DNA from: Plotosus lineatus
Lineage: Eukaryota > Chordata > Actinopteri > Siluriformes > Plotosidae
Direction: 5' to 3'
Assembly (NCBI GenBank): GCA_024760905.1
Contig: CM045733.1
Coordinates: 23,844,501 to 23,908,500 of the forward strand
DNA: 64,000 nucleotides
Below are positions 61,801 to 64,000 of this stretch, piece by piece; positions within the stretch are counted from its first letter, which is position 1; each line of letters opens with the position of its first letter. A program made the translations under genes and the position numbers. The notes beneath the pieces were generated by a model. That model worked only from the letters and a program-made list of their open reading frames with translations. It did not search any database and was not told the DNA's origin.

Positions 61801-62080
61801 ACAGAAATACAGGGACATGAAGGAACTTCTTTTGAGTCAGCAGAGGGAGACCCAGGCGTCTCTGGAGCGCCTTCGAGCTTTGATCCGTCTCATCCAGCGT
61901 GATCACATGATCCAAGTCACCATGACAGCCACCACCACAACTTCAGGGGGAGCAGCACTTCTGTCTCTGCCCTGGATCAAACCAAGCTCCACCAGCAGCA
62001 CGAGCAGCACCACAGCACCCCCTGCAGGGCCCTCCACACTGCTGCACAAGAGTGTGCTGCACTCACAGGGCAACAACTGA
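20787..62080 (+). CDS. phf21b: PHD finger protein 21B, 5'-incomplete, 12 coding exons
   Basis: Joined coding segments are 20787-21020, 39983-40075, 52324-52644, 53653-53790, 54124-54175, 54279-54352, 56352-56406, 57242-57264, 59413-59571, 59676-59742, 59832-59935 and 61805-62080. They form one open frame of 531 codons plus TGA, and every intron is GT..AG with matching phase. Recognisable parts, numbered from the first codon seen here: Ser/Pro-rich residues 1-262; conserved [17 protein letters not shown] at 263-279 and a basic [12 protein letters not shown] stretch; a PHD finger at about 339-380; a charged coiled coil at about 400-475; and a Ser/Thr-rich tail. Known for the family: PHF21A (BHC80) is a subunit of the LSD1-CoREST complex and its PHD finger reads unmethylated H3K4; PHF21B is its paralogue, a nuclear chromatin regulator. 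There is no AT-hook (PHF21A has one) and the C-terminus matches PHF21B. The N-terminal coiled-coil exon(s) are missing from what I can recognise. The start at 20787 is a splice acceptor, not a translation start. Confidence 0.93.
21021..22299. other. intron 5' part, unrecognised sequence
   Basis: AT-rich intronic DNA after the exon a donor. No repeat family or ORF of interest is seen. Confidence 0.4.
22300..23092 (-). mobile_element. Tigger-like element, family C
   Basis: The left terminal repeat is ACAGACGCTCCCCGACTTAC and the right end is GTAAAGCGGGGAGTGGCTGT. It carries a minus-strand transposase N-terminus (22822-22617). It is related to 2836-3760, which has the opposite orientation. Confidence 0.75.
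22617..22822 (-). pseudogene. Tigger/pogo transposase, N-terminal HTH remnant, frameshifted
   Basis: From the ATG at 22822 it reads [20 protein letters not shown] then [18 protein letters not shown]. The frame then shifts, and the HTH continues in another frame as [20 protein letters not shown] with DLIKENVK. The [15 protein letters not shown] signature is typical of Tigger transposases. The DDE domain is absent from the element. Confidence 0.8.
23093..23180. repeat. (GT)n-(TATG)n-(AT)n microsatellite
   Basis: The first of three AT arrays in a 475-base stretch. Confidence 0.95.
23310..23384. repeat. (AT)n microsatellite, left of the ribozyme-like segment
   Basis: Pure AT dinucleotides with a few TATG units at the left edge. 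Confidence 0.95.
23431..23485 (-). ncRNA. putative type I hammerhead ribozyme
   Basis: Read on the minus strand from 23485: ATCAC (stem I), CTGAAGA (core C3-A9), an imperfect hairpin (23473-23463 with 23459-23450, loop TTC), GAAA (core G12-A15.1), a tiny stem III (ACAG..CTGT with a 2-base loop), then TA as U16.1-H17. GTGAT at 23435-23431 closes stem I with five pairs. Every invariant core position is present. The short stem III is like that of hammerheads in Penelope-like retroelements and retrozymes. Stem II has one mismatch and one bulge. Predicted cleavage is after A23436. Cleavage activity is inferred. Confidence 0.72.
23500..23567. repeat. (AT)n microsatellite, right of the ribozyme-like segment
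   Basis: Pure AT dinucleotides. Together with 23310-23384 it encloses about 115 bases of unique sequence. Confidence 0.95.
23568..24730. other. intronic sequence, no recognised feature
   Basis: No repeat family or plausible exon seen. An A-run lies at 24284-24300. Confidence 0.4.
24731..24782. repeat. (AAT)n microsatellite
   Basis: About 17 AAT units. A second AAT array lies at 27907-27951, on the other side of the retrotransposon. Confidence 0.95.
24915..27835 (-). mobile_element. degenerate non-LTR retrotransposon (AP endonuclease + RT), RTE/Rex3-like
   Basis: Read on the minus strand, an APE-type endonuclease comes first ([31 protein letters not shown] near 27105-27070; [11 protein letters not shown] near 26830-26800). 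Reverse transcriptase remnants follow ([35 protein letters not shown]), then the C-terminal region ([51 protein letters not shown]). The frame is broken many times. The RT catalytic FADD position reads LQKADT (about 25430), so it is dead. The clade is inferred from recalled family motifs, not from a search. Confidence 0.85.
27907..27951. repeat. (AAT)n microsatellite
   Basis: Interrupted AAT array immediately beyond the 5' side of the minus-strand retrotransposon. Confidence 0.9.
27952..29400. other. intronic sequence with a Tc1 transposase vestige
   Basis: Mostly unrecognised. At 28795-28839 the + strand reads [15 protein letters not shown], the region around the third catalytic residue of Tc1 transposases, with Gln where the catalytic Glu is expected. 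It continues in no long frame. Confidence 0.5.
29410..30300 (+). mobile_element. Tc1/mariner-superfamily transposase remnant interrupted by SINE1
   Basis: 29895-30110 contains pieces resembling a transposase active-site region: [20 protein letters not shown], then SPDLTPCDL in another frame. 30185-30260 continues with [12 protein letters not shown] coding in broken frames. A SINE1 copy sits at 29518-29883. The left limit at about 29410 is a guess. Confidence 0.5.
29518..29883 (+). mobile_element. SINE1, full-length copy
   Basis: The tRNA-like head is GGGGCAGTGGTGGCCTAGTG with B box GGTTCGAGTCC, body CTAACTGGGTTCTCAAAGG and tail GATGATTCACTGTGGCGAAC..GCCGAAAGG. A small local duplication around ATGACTTCCATGATGG interrupts the tail. 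Confidence 0.85.
30385..30525 (+). repeat. family H repeat, 3' fragment
   Basis: It contains GGGAGGAAACCTATGCAAA, AAACAGGACTCAAACCAAGG and CTTCCTGCTCTGAGGCGAAG..GTGCTAATCATTCTGC, landmarks of the repeat's end. Confidence 0.5.
30526..33327. other. intronic sequence, no recognised gene
   Basis: It holds a C-run at 31857-31869 and an (AAAAT)n tract at 32887-32926. No coding or repeat signal is otherwise recognised. Confidence 0.4.
33328..33655 (+). repeat. family H dispersed repeat
   Basis: ATTCATTTTCTC head, CTTAACCCTAATCAGGGTGG, CAGCTCGCCAGGCCTACG, GCATGTTTTTGGACTGTGAG, CATGCAAACTCCACACAG and CTTCTTGCTGTGAGGTGGAG..GTTAACCACTATGCC. Confidence 0.75.
33656..34559. other. intronic sequence, no recognised feature
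   Basis: Short ORFs only; no domain or repeat match. Confidence 0.4.
34605..34735 (-). mobile_element. LINE 3'-end fragment sharing its tail with SINE1
   Basis: It contains CTTTCGGCTGCTCCCTTCAG followed by GGGTCGCCACAGCAAATCAT and a CCTCCACC stretch. The complement of the SINE1 tail has the same order (CTTTCGGCT..CCC..GGGAGTCGCCACTGCGAATCAT). This 3' signature is widespread in fish genomes and behaves like the 3' end of a LINE (recalled, not searched). Confidence 0.5.
34773..35660 (+). mobile_element. Tigger-like MITE, family A
   Basis: The left region is ACCCCTGAATACGAAAAATC with GTATACGAAACAAG. The right region is CTGGAACGGATTCATTTCAT with AAGAAGGGGACCGACTGT. It shares the CATCCCGCCCCGCTGGCCTC block with 1-404 and 60247-61648. 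It carries a 42-bp inverted repeat at 35161-35300. Confidence 0.7.
35161..35300. repeat. 42-bp inverted repeat inside family A element
   Basis: The arms are 35161-35202 and 35259-35300, 41 of 42 bases complementary, with a 56-base loop. Each arm contains the GGATCGGAGGTCCGGATG motif or its complement. Confidence 0.9.
35658..35752. repeat. (GT)n-(AT)n-(GT)n compound microsatellite
   Basis: Two GT runs flank TATATG units. Confidence 0.9.
36010..36060. repeat. (TC)n-(AC)n microsatellite
   Basis: A TC run changes directly to an AC run. Confidence 0.9.
36150..36640 (+). pseudogene. Tc1-like transposase, C-terminal remnant
   Basis: It contains [20 protein letters not shown] (the second catalytic Asp region). 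After a frameshift, [17 protein letters not shown] (about 36383-36433) contains the third catalytic residue Glu. The trailing 36475-36640 resembles a Tc1 3' flank. No N-terminal DNA-binding domain is recognisable. Confidence 0.75.
36813..37100 (+). mobile_element. SINE2, full-length tRNA-derived SINE
   Basis: The tRNA-like head is GGGGCTGGTGGTGTAGTGGT with B-box-like GTTCAAATCCC. The body is AAGACCCCTGAGCAAGGTCT, GCAGTATAAATGGGTACCC and GATGGACTAGCATCCCATCC. The tail is ATGGACACTGGGGATAAGC..TGATAAGCCACTATGGCTC. Other copies are split at 2006-2115/3762-3914 and reversed at 54778-55082. Confidence 0.8.
37125..37240 (-). pseudogene. LINE reverse transcriptase fragment
   Basis: The minus strand reads [20 protein letters not shown] and [14 protein letters not shown]. 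This matches the [11 protein letters not shown] motif downstream of the RT active site in Rex1/CR1/L2-type fish LINEs. It is only about 38 codons. Confidence 0.7.
37241..37892. other. intronic sequence, no recognised feature
   Basis: It holds a short CT tract at 37631-37648 and a GAA-rich stretch near 37790-37820, and nothing else. Confidence 0.4.
37893..38738. mobile_element. non-autonomous DNA transposon, family F
   Basis: About 31-bp imperfect terminal inverted repeats. The left contains TATTCTACGTGATAAGCGCC and the right, read inverted, CATATTCGACGTAATAAGCG. The 845-bp element has no coding content. The superfamily is undetermined. Confidence 0.7.
38739..39982. other. intronic sequence before exon b
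   Basis: A-rich tracts at 39501-39537. No element or exon recognised. Confidence 0.4.
39983..40075 (+). CDS. phf21b: phf21b exon b (31 codons)
   Basis: The acceptor is CTCCATCACAG and the donor is CTCAG|GTAAGA. The 93-nt exon is phase 0 at both ends and encodes [20 protein letters not shown] followed by [10 protein letters not shown], a very close match to the corresponding PHF21B segment. The first codon happens to be ATG. I read it as an internal methionine because an in-frame exon lies upstream, but an alternative transcript starting here would still give an open frame. The exon sits alone between introns of about 19.0 kb and 12.2 kb. A (CA)n array with CACATATA variants starts five bases after the donor. 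Confidence 0.92.
40076..40165. repeat. (CA)n / (CACATATA)n microsatellite beside exon b donor
   Basis: It begins within the donor neighbourhood (GTAAGACACACAC) and runs about 85 bases. Confidence 0.95.
40270..40592 (-). mobile_element. SINE1, reversed near-full-length copy
   Basis: It is the complement of SINE1, from tail (CTCGGGAGTCGCCACAGCG) through CGTTGGATGCCCTTCCG and ATAACCCAGTTAGCCGCAC to the B-box complement GGGACTCGAACCCCCAACC and head CCACGAGACCAC. Confidence 0.85.
40692..41247. mobile_element. Tigger-like MITE, family E
   Basis: The ends are TCAGTAGGCCCCTGTTTTTT on the left and GGTCAAGAGTCTACTGTA on the right. ATCCGCGAG motifs lie inside both ends (AATCCGCGAGTTATT and AATCCGCGAGTATGC). 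It is non-coding. Confidence 0.6.
41803..42168 (+). pseudogene. Tc1-like transposase, N-terminal remnant
   Basis: It opens MPRLTAPE, a stop, then [19 protein letters not shown] and [20 protein letters not shown] with [12 protein letters not shown]. After a frameshift it reads [27 protein letters not shown]. These are the two DNA-binding HTH subdomains of a Tc1 transposase with the GRPR-like linker. The sequence ends at PYFGPIL and passes straight into 3' non-coding DNA, so the catalytic domain has been deleted. Confidence 0.85.
42200..43655. other. intronic sequence; minus-strand open stretch 43272-42708 unexplained
   Basis: Two overlapping minus-strand frames (43272-43012 and 43139-42708) give unusually long, compositionally normal peptides, for example [20 protein letters not shown] and [21 protein letters not shown] do not recognise them. 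They could be an eroded processed pseudogene or chance. Confidence 0.3.
43656..44117 (-). mobile_element. family B Tigger-like MITE
   Basis: Reversed copy: ACAGGGATTCCTCACTTTCC at the left and AGTAGAGAGGGATCACTGTA at the right, with the shared CTTATAATAACAATTAAACA and ATGCA..CAAATAAAATATAAAT interior. It is non-coding. Confidence 0.75.
44118..46400. other. intronic sequence with a hAT-like fragment
   Basis: 44704-44960 is a repeat beginning CAGGGGTGTGCAATCTTATC, also present at 49815-50035. It contains an inverted repeat built on ATTCTGAAGTGG..CCATCTTGGTGAGATCA. The rest is AT-rich unrecognised sequence. Confidence 0.5.
44704..44960 (+). mobile_element. hAT-like repeat with internal hairpin
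   Basis: The left end CAGGGGTGTGCAATCTTATC resembles hAT termini, but no matching right terminus is seen. The internal arms around 44856-44890 and 44913-44950 are complementary. Confidence 0.5.
46401..47700 (+). mobile_element. non-LTR retrotransposon, 5'-truncated, same family as 24915-27835
   Basis: RT pieces in order: [20 protein letters not shown] with [38 protein letters not shown] (47034-47072), [13 protein letters not shown] and [20 protein letters not shown], then REKLGVE-like coding and RPRGQPR-like coding in shifted frames. The catalytic FADD is FADN (Asn codon at 47046-47048), so it is inactive. No endonuclease is present. Confidence 0.85.
47701..48061. other. intronic sequence with short (TCTTA)n
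   Basis: A TCTTA run lies near 47978-47998. Otherwise AT-rich and unremarkable. Confidence 0.4.
48062..49140 (-). mobile_element. family A Tigger-like element with internal triplication
   Basis: Reversed relative to 34773-35660: CCATAAACCCTTCAAAAATG and TTATTTATTAAACCATTTAA match its complement. The ends are ACAGTTGGCCCCCAACTTAC and GTAAGTTGTGGGC. It contains three tandem-like copies of a 150-190-base unit at about 48395-48927. Confidence 0.65.
48395..48927. repeat. three imperfect tandem copies, about 150-190 bp each
   Basis: Each unit has a CT tract with CTCTCGCG, a GC..GCCA..CCCACAA.ACGTG segment, AATTCAAAGCGCATT, CCTGCTTGAC and ATTTACTGAATTAAA with AAAACTAAA. Units start near 48395, 48583 and 48729. 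The middle unit lacks the CAACTTTAATTTGATTC segment. Confidence 0.85.
49155..49313. repeat. (CATA/CATG)n-(CA)n microsatellite
   Basis: CATACATG-type units pass into CA repeats with CATATACA interruptions. Confidence 0.95.
49815..50035 (+). mobile_element. hAT-like repeat inside family G element
   Basis: CAAGGGTGGGCAATCTTATC, CAAAGGGCCGGTGTGGGTG and CAGATTGGACATTACTG-like sequence match 44704-44960. The duplicated flank is not clear. Confidence 0.6.
50160..50267. repeat. three tandem 36-bp units
   Basis: The units at 50160-50195, 50196-50231 and 50232-50267 each start GTTATGGAAGGGGATC (first unit GGGAATC). They differ at a few positions and are multiples of three, so the overlapping ORF shows a 12-residue repeat. 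Confidence 0.95.
51124..51724. other. intronic sequence, no recognised feature
   Basis: No domain-bearing ORF or known repeat is seen. Confidence 0.4.
51725..51978 (-). mobile_element. tRNA-like SINE fragment, third family
   Basis: It ends in GGACTTGAATTAGTGACCTC and TTACATTACGACTGCCC, which read as the complement of a tRNA-like head with a degenerate B box. The preceding TTGCTTAAGGGCATTTCAGC resembles the body of common fish tRNA-SINEs (recalled). This is the only copy in the window. Confidence 0.45.
51979..52323. other. intronic sequence before exon c
   Basis: A poly(T) run lies at 52092-52112. Nothing else is recognised. Confidence 0.4.
52324..52644 (+). CDS. phf21b: phf21b exon c, Ser/Pro-rich linker (107 codons)
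   Basis: Acceptor ..CTCAACACAG, donor AGCAAG|GTCAGA, phase 0 at both ends. The ends are family-conserved: the exon opens [12 protein letters not shown] and closes with GVAYAIIS...[15 protein letters not shown]. The middle is a low-complexity linker rich in Ser, Pro, Gln and Gly (for example [19 protein letters not shown]) that I cannot align to the mammalian protein. No domain is visible and the segment is probably disordered. It is the longest coding exon in the window. Confidence 0.92.
52645..53652. other. phf21b: phf21b intron, no recognised element
   Basis: 1,008-bp intron between exons c and d, free of recognisable repeats. Confidence 0.6.
53653..53790 (+). CDS. phf21b: phf21b exon d (46 codons)
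   Basis: The acceptor is TATATTTGTAG and the donor is CCAGAG|GTATGC, phase 0 at both ends. The peptide opens with the family's hydrophobic VIIIQPQ motif, passes through a Ser/Pro/Gln-rich stretch ([15 protein letters not shown]) and ends in a basic-acidic cluster NKKKEEDPE. The basic cluster could serve as a nuclear localisation signal, which fits a chromatin protein (inference). The donor joins the exon directly to the conserved KIAFMVALG block of exon e. Confidence 0.93.
54124..54175 (+). CDS. phf21b: phf21b exon e (52 nt, conserved [17 protein letters not shown])
   Basis: Acceptor CTCTACCTTAG, donor TTGGAAG|GTGAGT. It encodes [17 protein letters not shown] plus the first base of a split Glu codon. 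This is among the best conserved stretches of the PHF21 family and is essentially identical to the vertebrate PHF21B sequence. The function of the block is not established to my knowledge. The following intron is only 103 bp (54176-54278), so exons e and f are almost contiguous. Confidence 0.95.
54279..54352 (+). CDS. phf21b: phf21b exon f (74 nt, basic stretch)
   Basis: The acceptor is TTATGGCAG and the donor is GATCCAGAG|GTAGCT. Completing the split Glu codon gives [21 protein letters not shown] followed by FDPE. The run of Lys and Arg (KRQERKRR) is a good candidate nuclear localisation or nucleic-acid contact (inference). It follows the KIAFMVALG block exactly as in both PHF21A and PHF21B. 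The frame leaves the exon in phase 0. Confidence 0.95.
54353..54777. other. phf21b: phf21b intron start, no recognised element
   Basis: AT-rich intron sequence before the SINE2 copy. Confidence 0.5.
54778..55082 (-). mobile_element. SINE2, reversed copy
   Basis: It is the complement of SINE2: GCACTTAGGAGTTCAACTCC with TCCTGCATAGTGCATTTGTC, ATTTTATACTGTTGGGTTGC, CACTTGTGGTTTCGACTTTG and GAATCTGAACCCATGATCTC, ending in a head-like CATCCTAACCCCTGACCC. Confidence 0.7.
55312..55773 (+). mobile_element. family B Tigger-like MITE in phf21b intron
   Basis: The left end is ACAGGGATCCCTTGCTACTT and the right end is GCGGAAAGTGAGGGATCCCT. It lacks the hAT insertion found in the 15985 copy and so shows the uninterrupted arrangement. 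It is non-coding. Confidence 0.8.
55774..56351. other. phf21b: intron end before exon g
   Basis: An (AT)n run lies at 55796-55820. No other element is seen. Confidence 0.5.
56352..56406 (+). CDS. phf21b: phf21b exon g (55 nt)
   Basis: The acceptor is TTGCTTTCCAG and the donor is GCCAGAG|GTAAAA. It encodes [18 protein letters not shown] plus one base. The match to PHF21B is close. In PHF21A this neighbourhood instead leads into an AT-hook (GRPPK), which is absent here and in the next exon. That supports the assignment to PHF21B over PHF21A. Confidence 0.94.
56407..57241. other. phf21b: phf21b intron between exon g and the microexon
   Basis: It contains a GA tract at 56525-56553 and a CA-A tract at 56752-56788. 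Confidence 0.6.
57242..57264 (+). CDS. phf21b: phf21b exon h, 23-nt microexon
   Basis: Acceptor GTTCGCATGCCAG, donor TGGAAG|GTATGT. With the one base carried from exon g it encodes DSEDLCWK, corresponding to the PHF21B segment ending in CWK just before the PHD finger. The exon carries 23 nt and brings the phase from 1 back to 0, so skipping it would shift the frame and destroy the PHD finger. It is below normal exon-definition size and therefore probably depends on intronic splicing enhancers (inference). Confidence 0.9.
57478..58038. mobile_element. hAT-type MITE, 561 bp, perfect 8-bp duplication
   Basis: The inner ends are TGATCCCCAACCTTTTTATC on the left and GGTGGTTGGGGACCCCTG on the right. 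Both flanks read GATTAAAA (57470-57477 and 58039-58046), an exact 8-bp target duplication. The interior has CGGACCGGTACCGGTCC. It is non-coding and lies in the intron just before the PHD exon. Confidence 0.88.
58047..59412. other. phf21b: phf21b intron before the PHD exon
   Basis: It holds a SINE1 fragment at 58526-58630 (CCCCAGTGCAGCTAACTGGG, CTCTCACCGTCTATGGTGAG). The rest is unrecognised. Confidence 0.55.
59413..59571 (+). CDS. phf21b: phf21b exon i, PHD finger
   Basis: The acceptor is TCGCTGTTGCAG and the donor is CAGAAG|GTCAGT. The 53 codons are phase 0 at both ends and encode one complete PHD zinc finger. The C4HC3 ligands, counted from the exon's first codon, are Cys9 and 12, Cys21 and 24, His29, Cys32, Cys47 and 50, with the usual YHLDC and PPLK..P.G.W.C signatures. 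In PHF21A this finger binds the unmodified histone H3 tail (H3K4me0). The acidic HED run just before the first Cys is in the position that contacts Lys4 there. Binding here is inferred by homology. All eight zinc ligands are intact. Confidence 0.97.
59676..59742 (+). CDS. phf21b: phf21b exon j (67 nt)
   Basis: The acceptor is TCCTACGAAG and the donor is AAAACAG|GTAGGA. It encodes [21 protein letters not shown] and T plus one base. It corresponds to the PHF21B segment after the PHD finger that contains VPW..HSYVTHKT, and appears a few residues shorter. It follows an intron of only 104 bp and precedes one of 89 bp. Confidence 0.93.
59832..59935 (+). CDS. phf21b: phf21b exon k, coiled coil part 1 (104 nt)
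   Basis: The acceptor is TATGTGTATAG and the donor is CTCTTG|GTAAGT. Completing a Val codon, it reads [20 protein letters not shown] and [15 protein letters not shown]. The segment is highly charged with Leu at heptad-like spacing, as expected for the coiled coil that follows the PHD finger in the family. The coiled coil continues into the last exon. Confidence 0.93.
60247..61648 (+). mobile_element. family A Tigger-like element filling a phf21b intron
   Basis: The terminal repeats are ACAGTGGCACCTCACCTTAC on the left and GTAAGGTGAGGTATCACTGT on the right, a nearly perfect inverted pair. It is 1.4 kb, the longest family A copy here. It has a transposase HTH vestige at 61439-61512 and occupies about 75% of the 1,869-bp intron. 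Confidence 0.85.
61439..61512 (+). pseudogene. Tigger/pogo transposase HTH vestige
   Basis: [10 protein letters not shown] continues after a one-base shift as [14 protein letters not shown]. This is the helix-turn-helix signature of Tigger transposases (compare STIVTILKNKE in family D). Nothing of the catalytic domain is seen. Confidence 0.65.
61805..62080 (+). CDS. phf21b: phf21b exon l, coiled coil part 2 and C-terminus with stop
   Basis: The acceptor is TGTGTTCACAG; the frame runs 91 codons to TGA at 62078-62080. The peptide starts [20 protein letters not shown], then [34 protein letters not shown] and ends SQGNN. The [13 protein letters not shown] and QVTMT..PW.KPS signatures are diagnostic for PHF21B. 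The closing HSQGNN resembles the mammalian end. The Ser/Thr/Ala tail is expanded. This is the terminal coding exon, and the 3' UTR follows without a recognisable splice. Confidence 0.96.
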   Translation, partial: KYRDMKELLLSQQRETQASLERLRALIRLIQRDHMIQVTMTATTTTSGGAALLSLPWIKPSSTSSTSSTTAPPAGPSTLLHKSVLHSQGNN

Positions 62081-64000
62081 GTCCATGACAGGCAAAAAAA
62101 AAAAAAACACACACAAAAAAGAACAAAACACTTTATTCACAACATGTGTGCATTTCTTTTACCACACAGCTCTTCCTGAGCTTAACGAGAGGTACTCACA
62201 ATGGAAGCTGGAGAGTGAAATCTGGCCTATGTGGGTCGTCCCCCCCAAGAGCTGTATTGTCTTAAGAAAAAAAAAGAAAGAAAAAAAATGTAAAGAAAAA
62301 AAAAAATCAGTACTAACTACAGTATATTCTTAATTCAATTCATAAGTATTTTTTAAACCCAACACCTACAGTGCTTAAGAGATTTTTTTAACTTGTTTTT
62401 AATTTACTAAATGTTCTTGGCCTTAATGTATTTATGACAAAAAGAGCAGACAGCTGTCATAAATACGGAAATTATGTATTTTATGCGGCTGAAGCTTTTT
62501 TTTTTTTTTTTTTTTAAATAAGTTTTTCTTTTCTTTTTTTTCTTTTTAAAAGGGGTGGGAATACTTGTTCTGCATATAGTAAAAGATGACATTAGATTAC
62601 TGGTAGCTGAATGTGTGTGTGTGTGTGCGCGCGCGCACGCGCGCGAGTGAGAGTGAGAGAGAGAGAGCGAGAGAGCTATACAGTGATCAATGCGAGTCGG
62701 AAAATTAATACTCATTCTCCTGAGAACAACAATCGCCATAATACTTCAGGTGAAAAGGAGATGGGAAAGTGGTTTGCATTGTGTATGTATTAACGAGCAT
62801 ACGAGCCTTCAAACAAACACAAAAAGGGGGATAATTTTTTCAGTATTAATAGAGTTGAGATAAAGGAATAAAGTATTTAAGATGACTACAAAATCTAGCA
62901 TTTCTAGTGGAAAATTTTAGTATTTTCATGCAGATGCCTGTTCATAATTGCAAATTGAAGTATTGGAGAAAGGGGATTGTTGTACATATGTTGTTTTGTT
63001 ATTATGTCCTTCTGATTTTCTTCTGTATTGTTACTCCAATCAGAGCCACACTATCGGTGTTTTTTTTTCCGTTTCTGTTGCACTGACAGCAAAAGTGGAT
63101 ATTAGAACGGGCCATTCAAGTTCCAATAAGTATGTGTGCACCTAACCACTTTCTTTTCTTTCTCCAGTATACAAGATATGCCAAAAAATCCCTTACATTT
63201 TTAAAGCTGGGAGTGTTCCCATCCTTCACCATTGTCTTTATCTCCTATCCTGTCTGGATTTGTAGTTTTTGCTTTAATGATGCCTTATTTCCTAATCGCC
63301 ACATTGACATTATGATGTACAAGTTCACATATTATTGCAAGGACACATATGACTAGAGTTGTGTCTGTTTTGGTTATTTAATTTTCTGAGTCTCTGAGAT
63401 GACCTAAATGAACACTGCCTCAAGAACAAGATTAGATAACACCAGGGTTTATTAAAGGTGTATCACATTAAAATGCGAAAACGGTACCTGGAATTCATTT
63501 CTTTTGACGATTTTGTGCGTCACCTTTGCTAGTTTGTCTTCCTGTTCTTCTAAAAGATTTCTGAAGGTGCGCGGTTCTGACCTGGCCTGCAAGGCCGGGC
63601 TGCTTCTCAACACGAGCAGAGGAAAAGCTGATCTGCCTTTGCTTTGTGTCTTTTGCTTCTGATCAGCGTTCAGCTCAAGTCAGCAGGGTCTGAGTCTGAT
63701 CATGGTCCAGTGGAGCAGGAGGACTTAGAAATCAGTGCAGGTCACTTGGTCTTGAACTGTGTTCAAGCTCTGCTGGAATCCCCCTGATCAAAGATTCCTA
63801 AATAACCACAGCAGACTTCAAAAGACAAACAACTCAACACACAGAAGATATCCCGTTATATCATTATCGATTATCATTACACAAGGGCTTCGCAGGTACA
63901 GGATTTATGGATGTGAAAACCTTTTCTAAGTGCATATCATCTGGTCCTGATCTGGTCTGTTAGAGTGTGACAATAGTACATTTTATTAATTGAGTCAGAC
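62081..64000 (+). other. phf21b: phf21b 3' UTR and 3' flank
   Basis: AT-rich sequence after the stop with no supportable ORF. Candidate poly(A) signals are AATAAA at 62867-62872 and ATTAAA at 63451-63456. The true end cannot be chosen from sequence. Poly(A)/poly(T) stretches occur at 62095-62110, 62262-62310 and 62495-62516. A mixed GT/GC/GA array lies at 62612-62670. Confidence 0.6.
62867..62872 (+). terminator. phf21b: candidate polyadenylation signal AATAAA
   Basis: This is the first perfect AATAAA hexamer after the phf21b stop, 787 bases downstream. A weaker ATTAAA lies at 63451-63456. Use of either is inferred. Confidence 0.4.

Noticed and set aside
20787..62080. Assignment to PHF21A
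   Set aside because: No AT-hook between the basic stretch and the PHD finger, and the C-terminal [18 protein letters not shown] signature is that of PHF21B.
63132..63356. 74-codon ORF downstream of phf21b
   Set aside because: It lies in the probable 3' UTR, with no family match and no splice or start context.

Overview
This is a vertebrate, almost certainly ray-finned (teleost) fish, genomic window. It is about 97% non-coding and dense in microsatellites, tRNA-derived SINEs, Tc1-, Tigger- and hAT-type DNA transposons and non-LTR retrotransposon fragments. The species cannot be fixed from the sequence alone.

The only convincing protein-coding gene is phf21b (PHD finger protein 21B), on the + strand. 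Twelve coding exons run from 20787 to the stop codon at 62078-62080. All junctions are GT/AG and the reading phase is consistent across every intron, giving 531 codons in this window. The first recognised exon opens in phase 0 without a convincing start, so the N-terminal exon(s) lie to the left or were not recognised. The protein runs in this order: Ser/Pro-rich N-terminal half; a conserved block ([17 protein letters not shown]) followed by a basic stretch; a C4HC3 PHD finger (59413-59571); a charged coiled coil; and a Ser/Thr-rich tail. The absence of an AT-hook and the C-terminus ([18 protein letters not shown]) identify PHF21B rather than PHF21A.

Layout. 1-20.8 kb: upstream flank or 5' intron, with nested transposons at 2.0-3.9 kb and 15.0-18.8 kb (a Tc1 element with a SINE inside its transposase). 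21.0-40.0 kb: a large intron holding a Tigger-type element, three (AT)n arrays surrounding what looks like an intact hammerhead ribozyme on the minus strand (23431-23485), a degenerate non-LTR retrotransposon (24.9-27.8 kb), SINEs and transposase remnants. 40.1-52.3 kb: a second large intron with a second copy of that retrotransposon, Tc1 and MITE copies, a triplicated repeat (48.4-48.9 kb) and a foldback-like composite element (49.3-51.1 kb). 52.3-62.1 kb: the compact 3' half of phf21b, with ten exons including a 23-nt microexon. 62.1-64 kb: 3' UTR and flank.

The repeats show a readable order of insertion (SINE into MITE into SINE; hAT into MITE; SINE into Tc1). All transposase and reverse transcriptase reading frames seen here are broken or lack catalytic residues.
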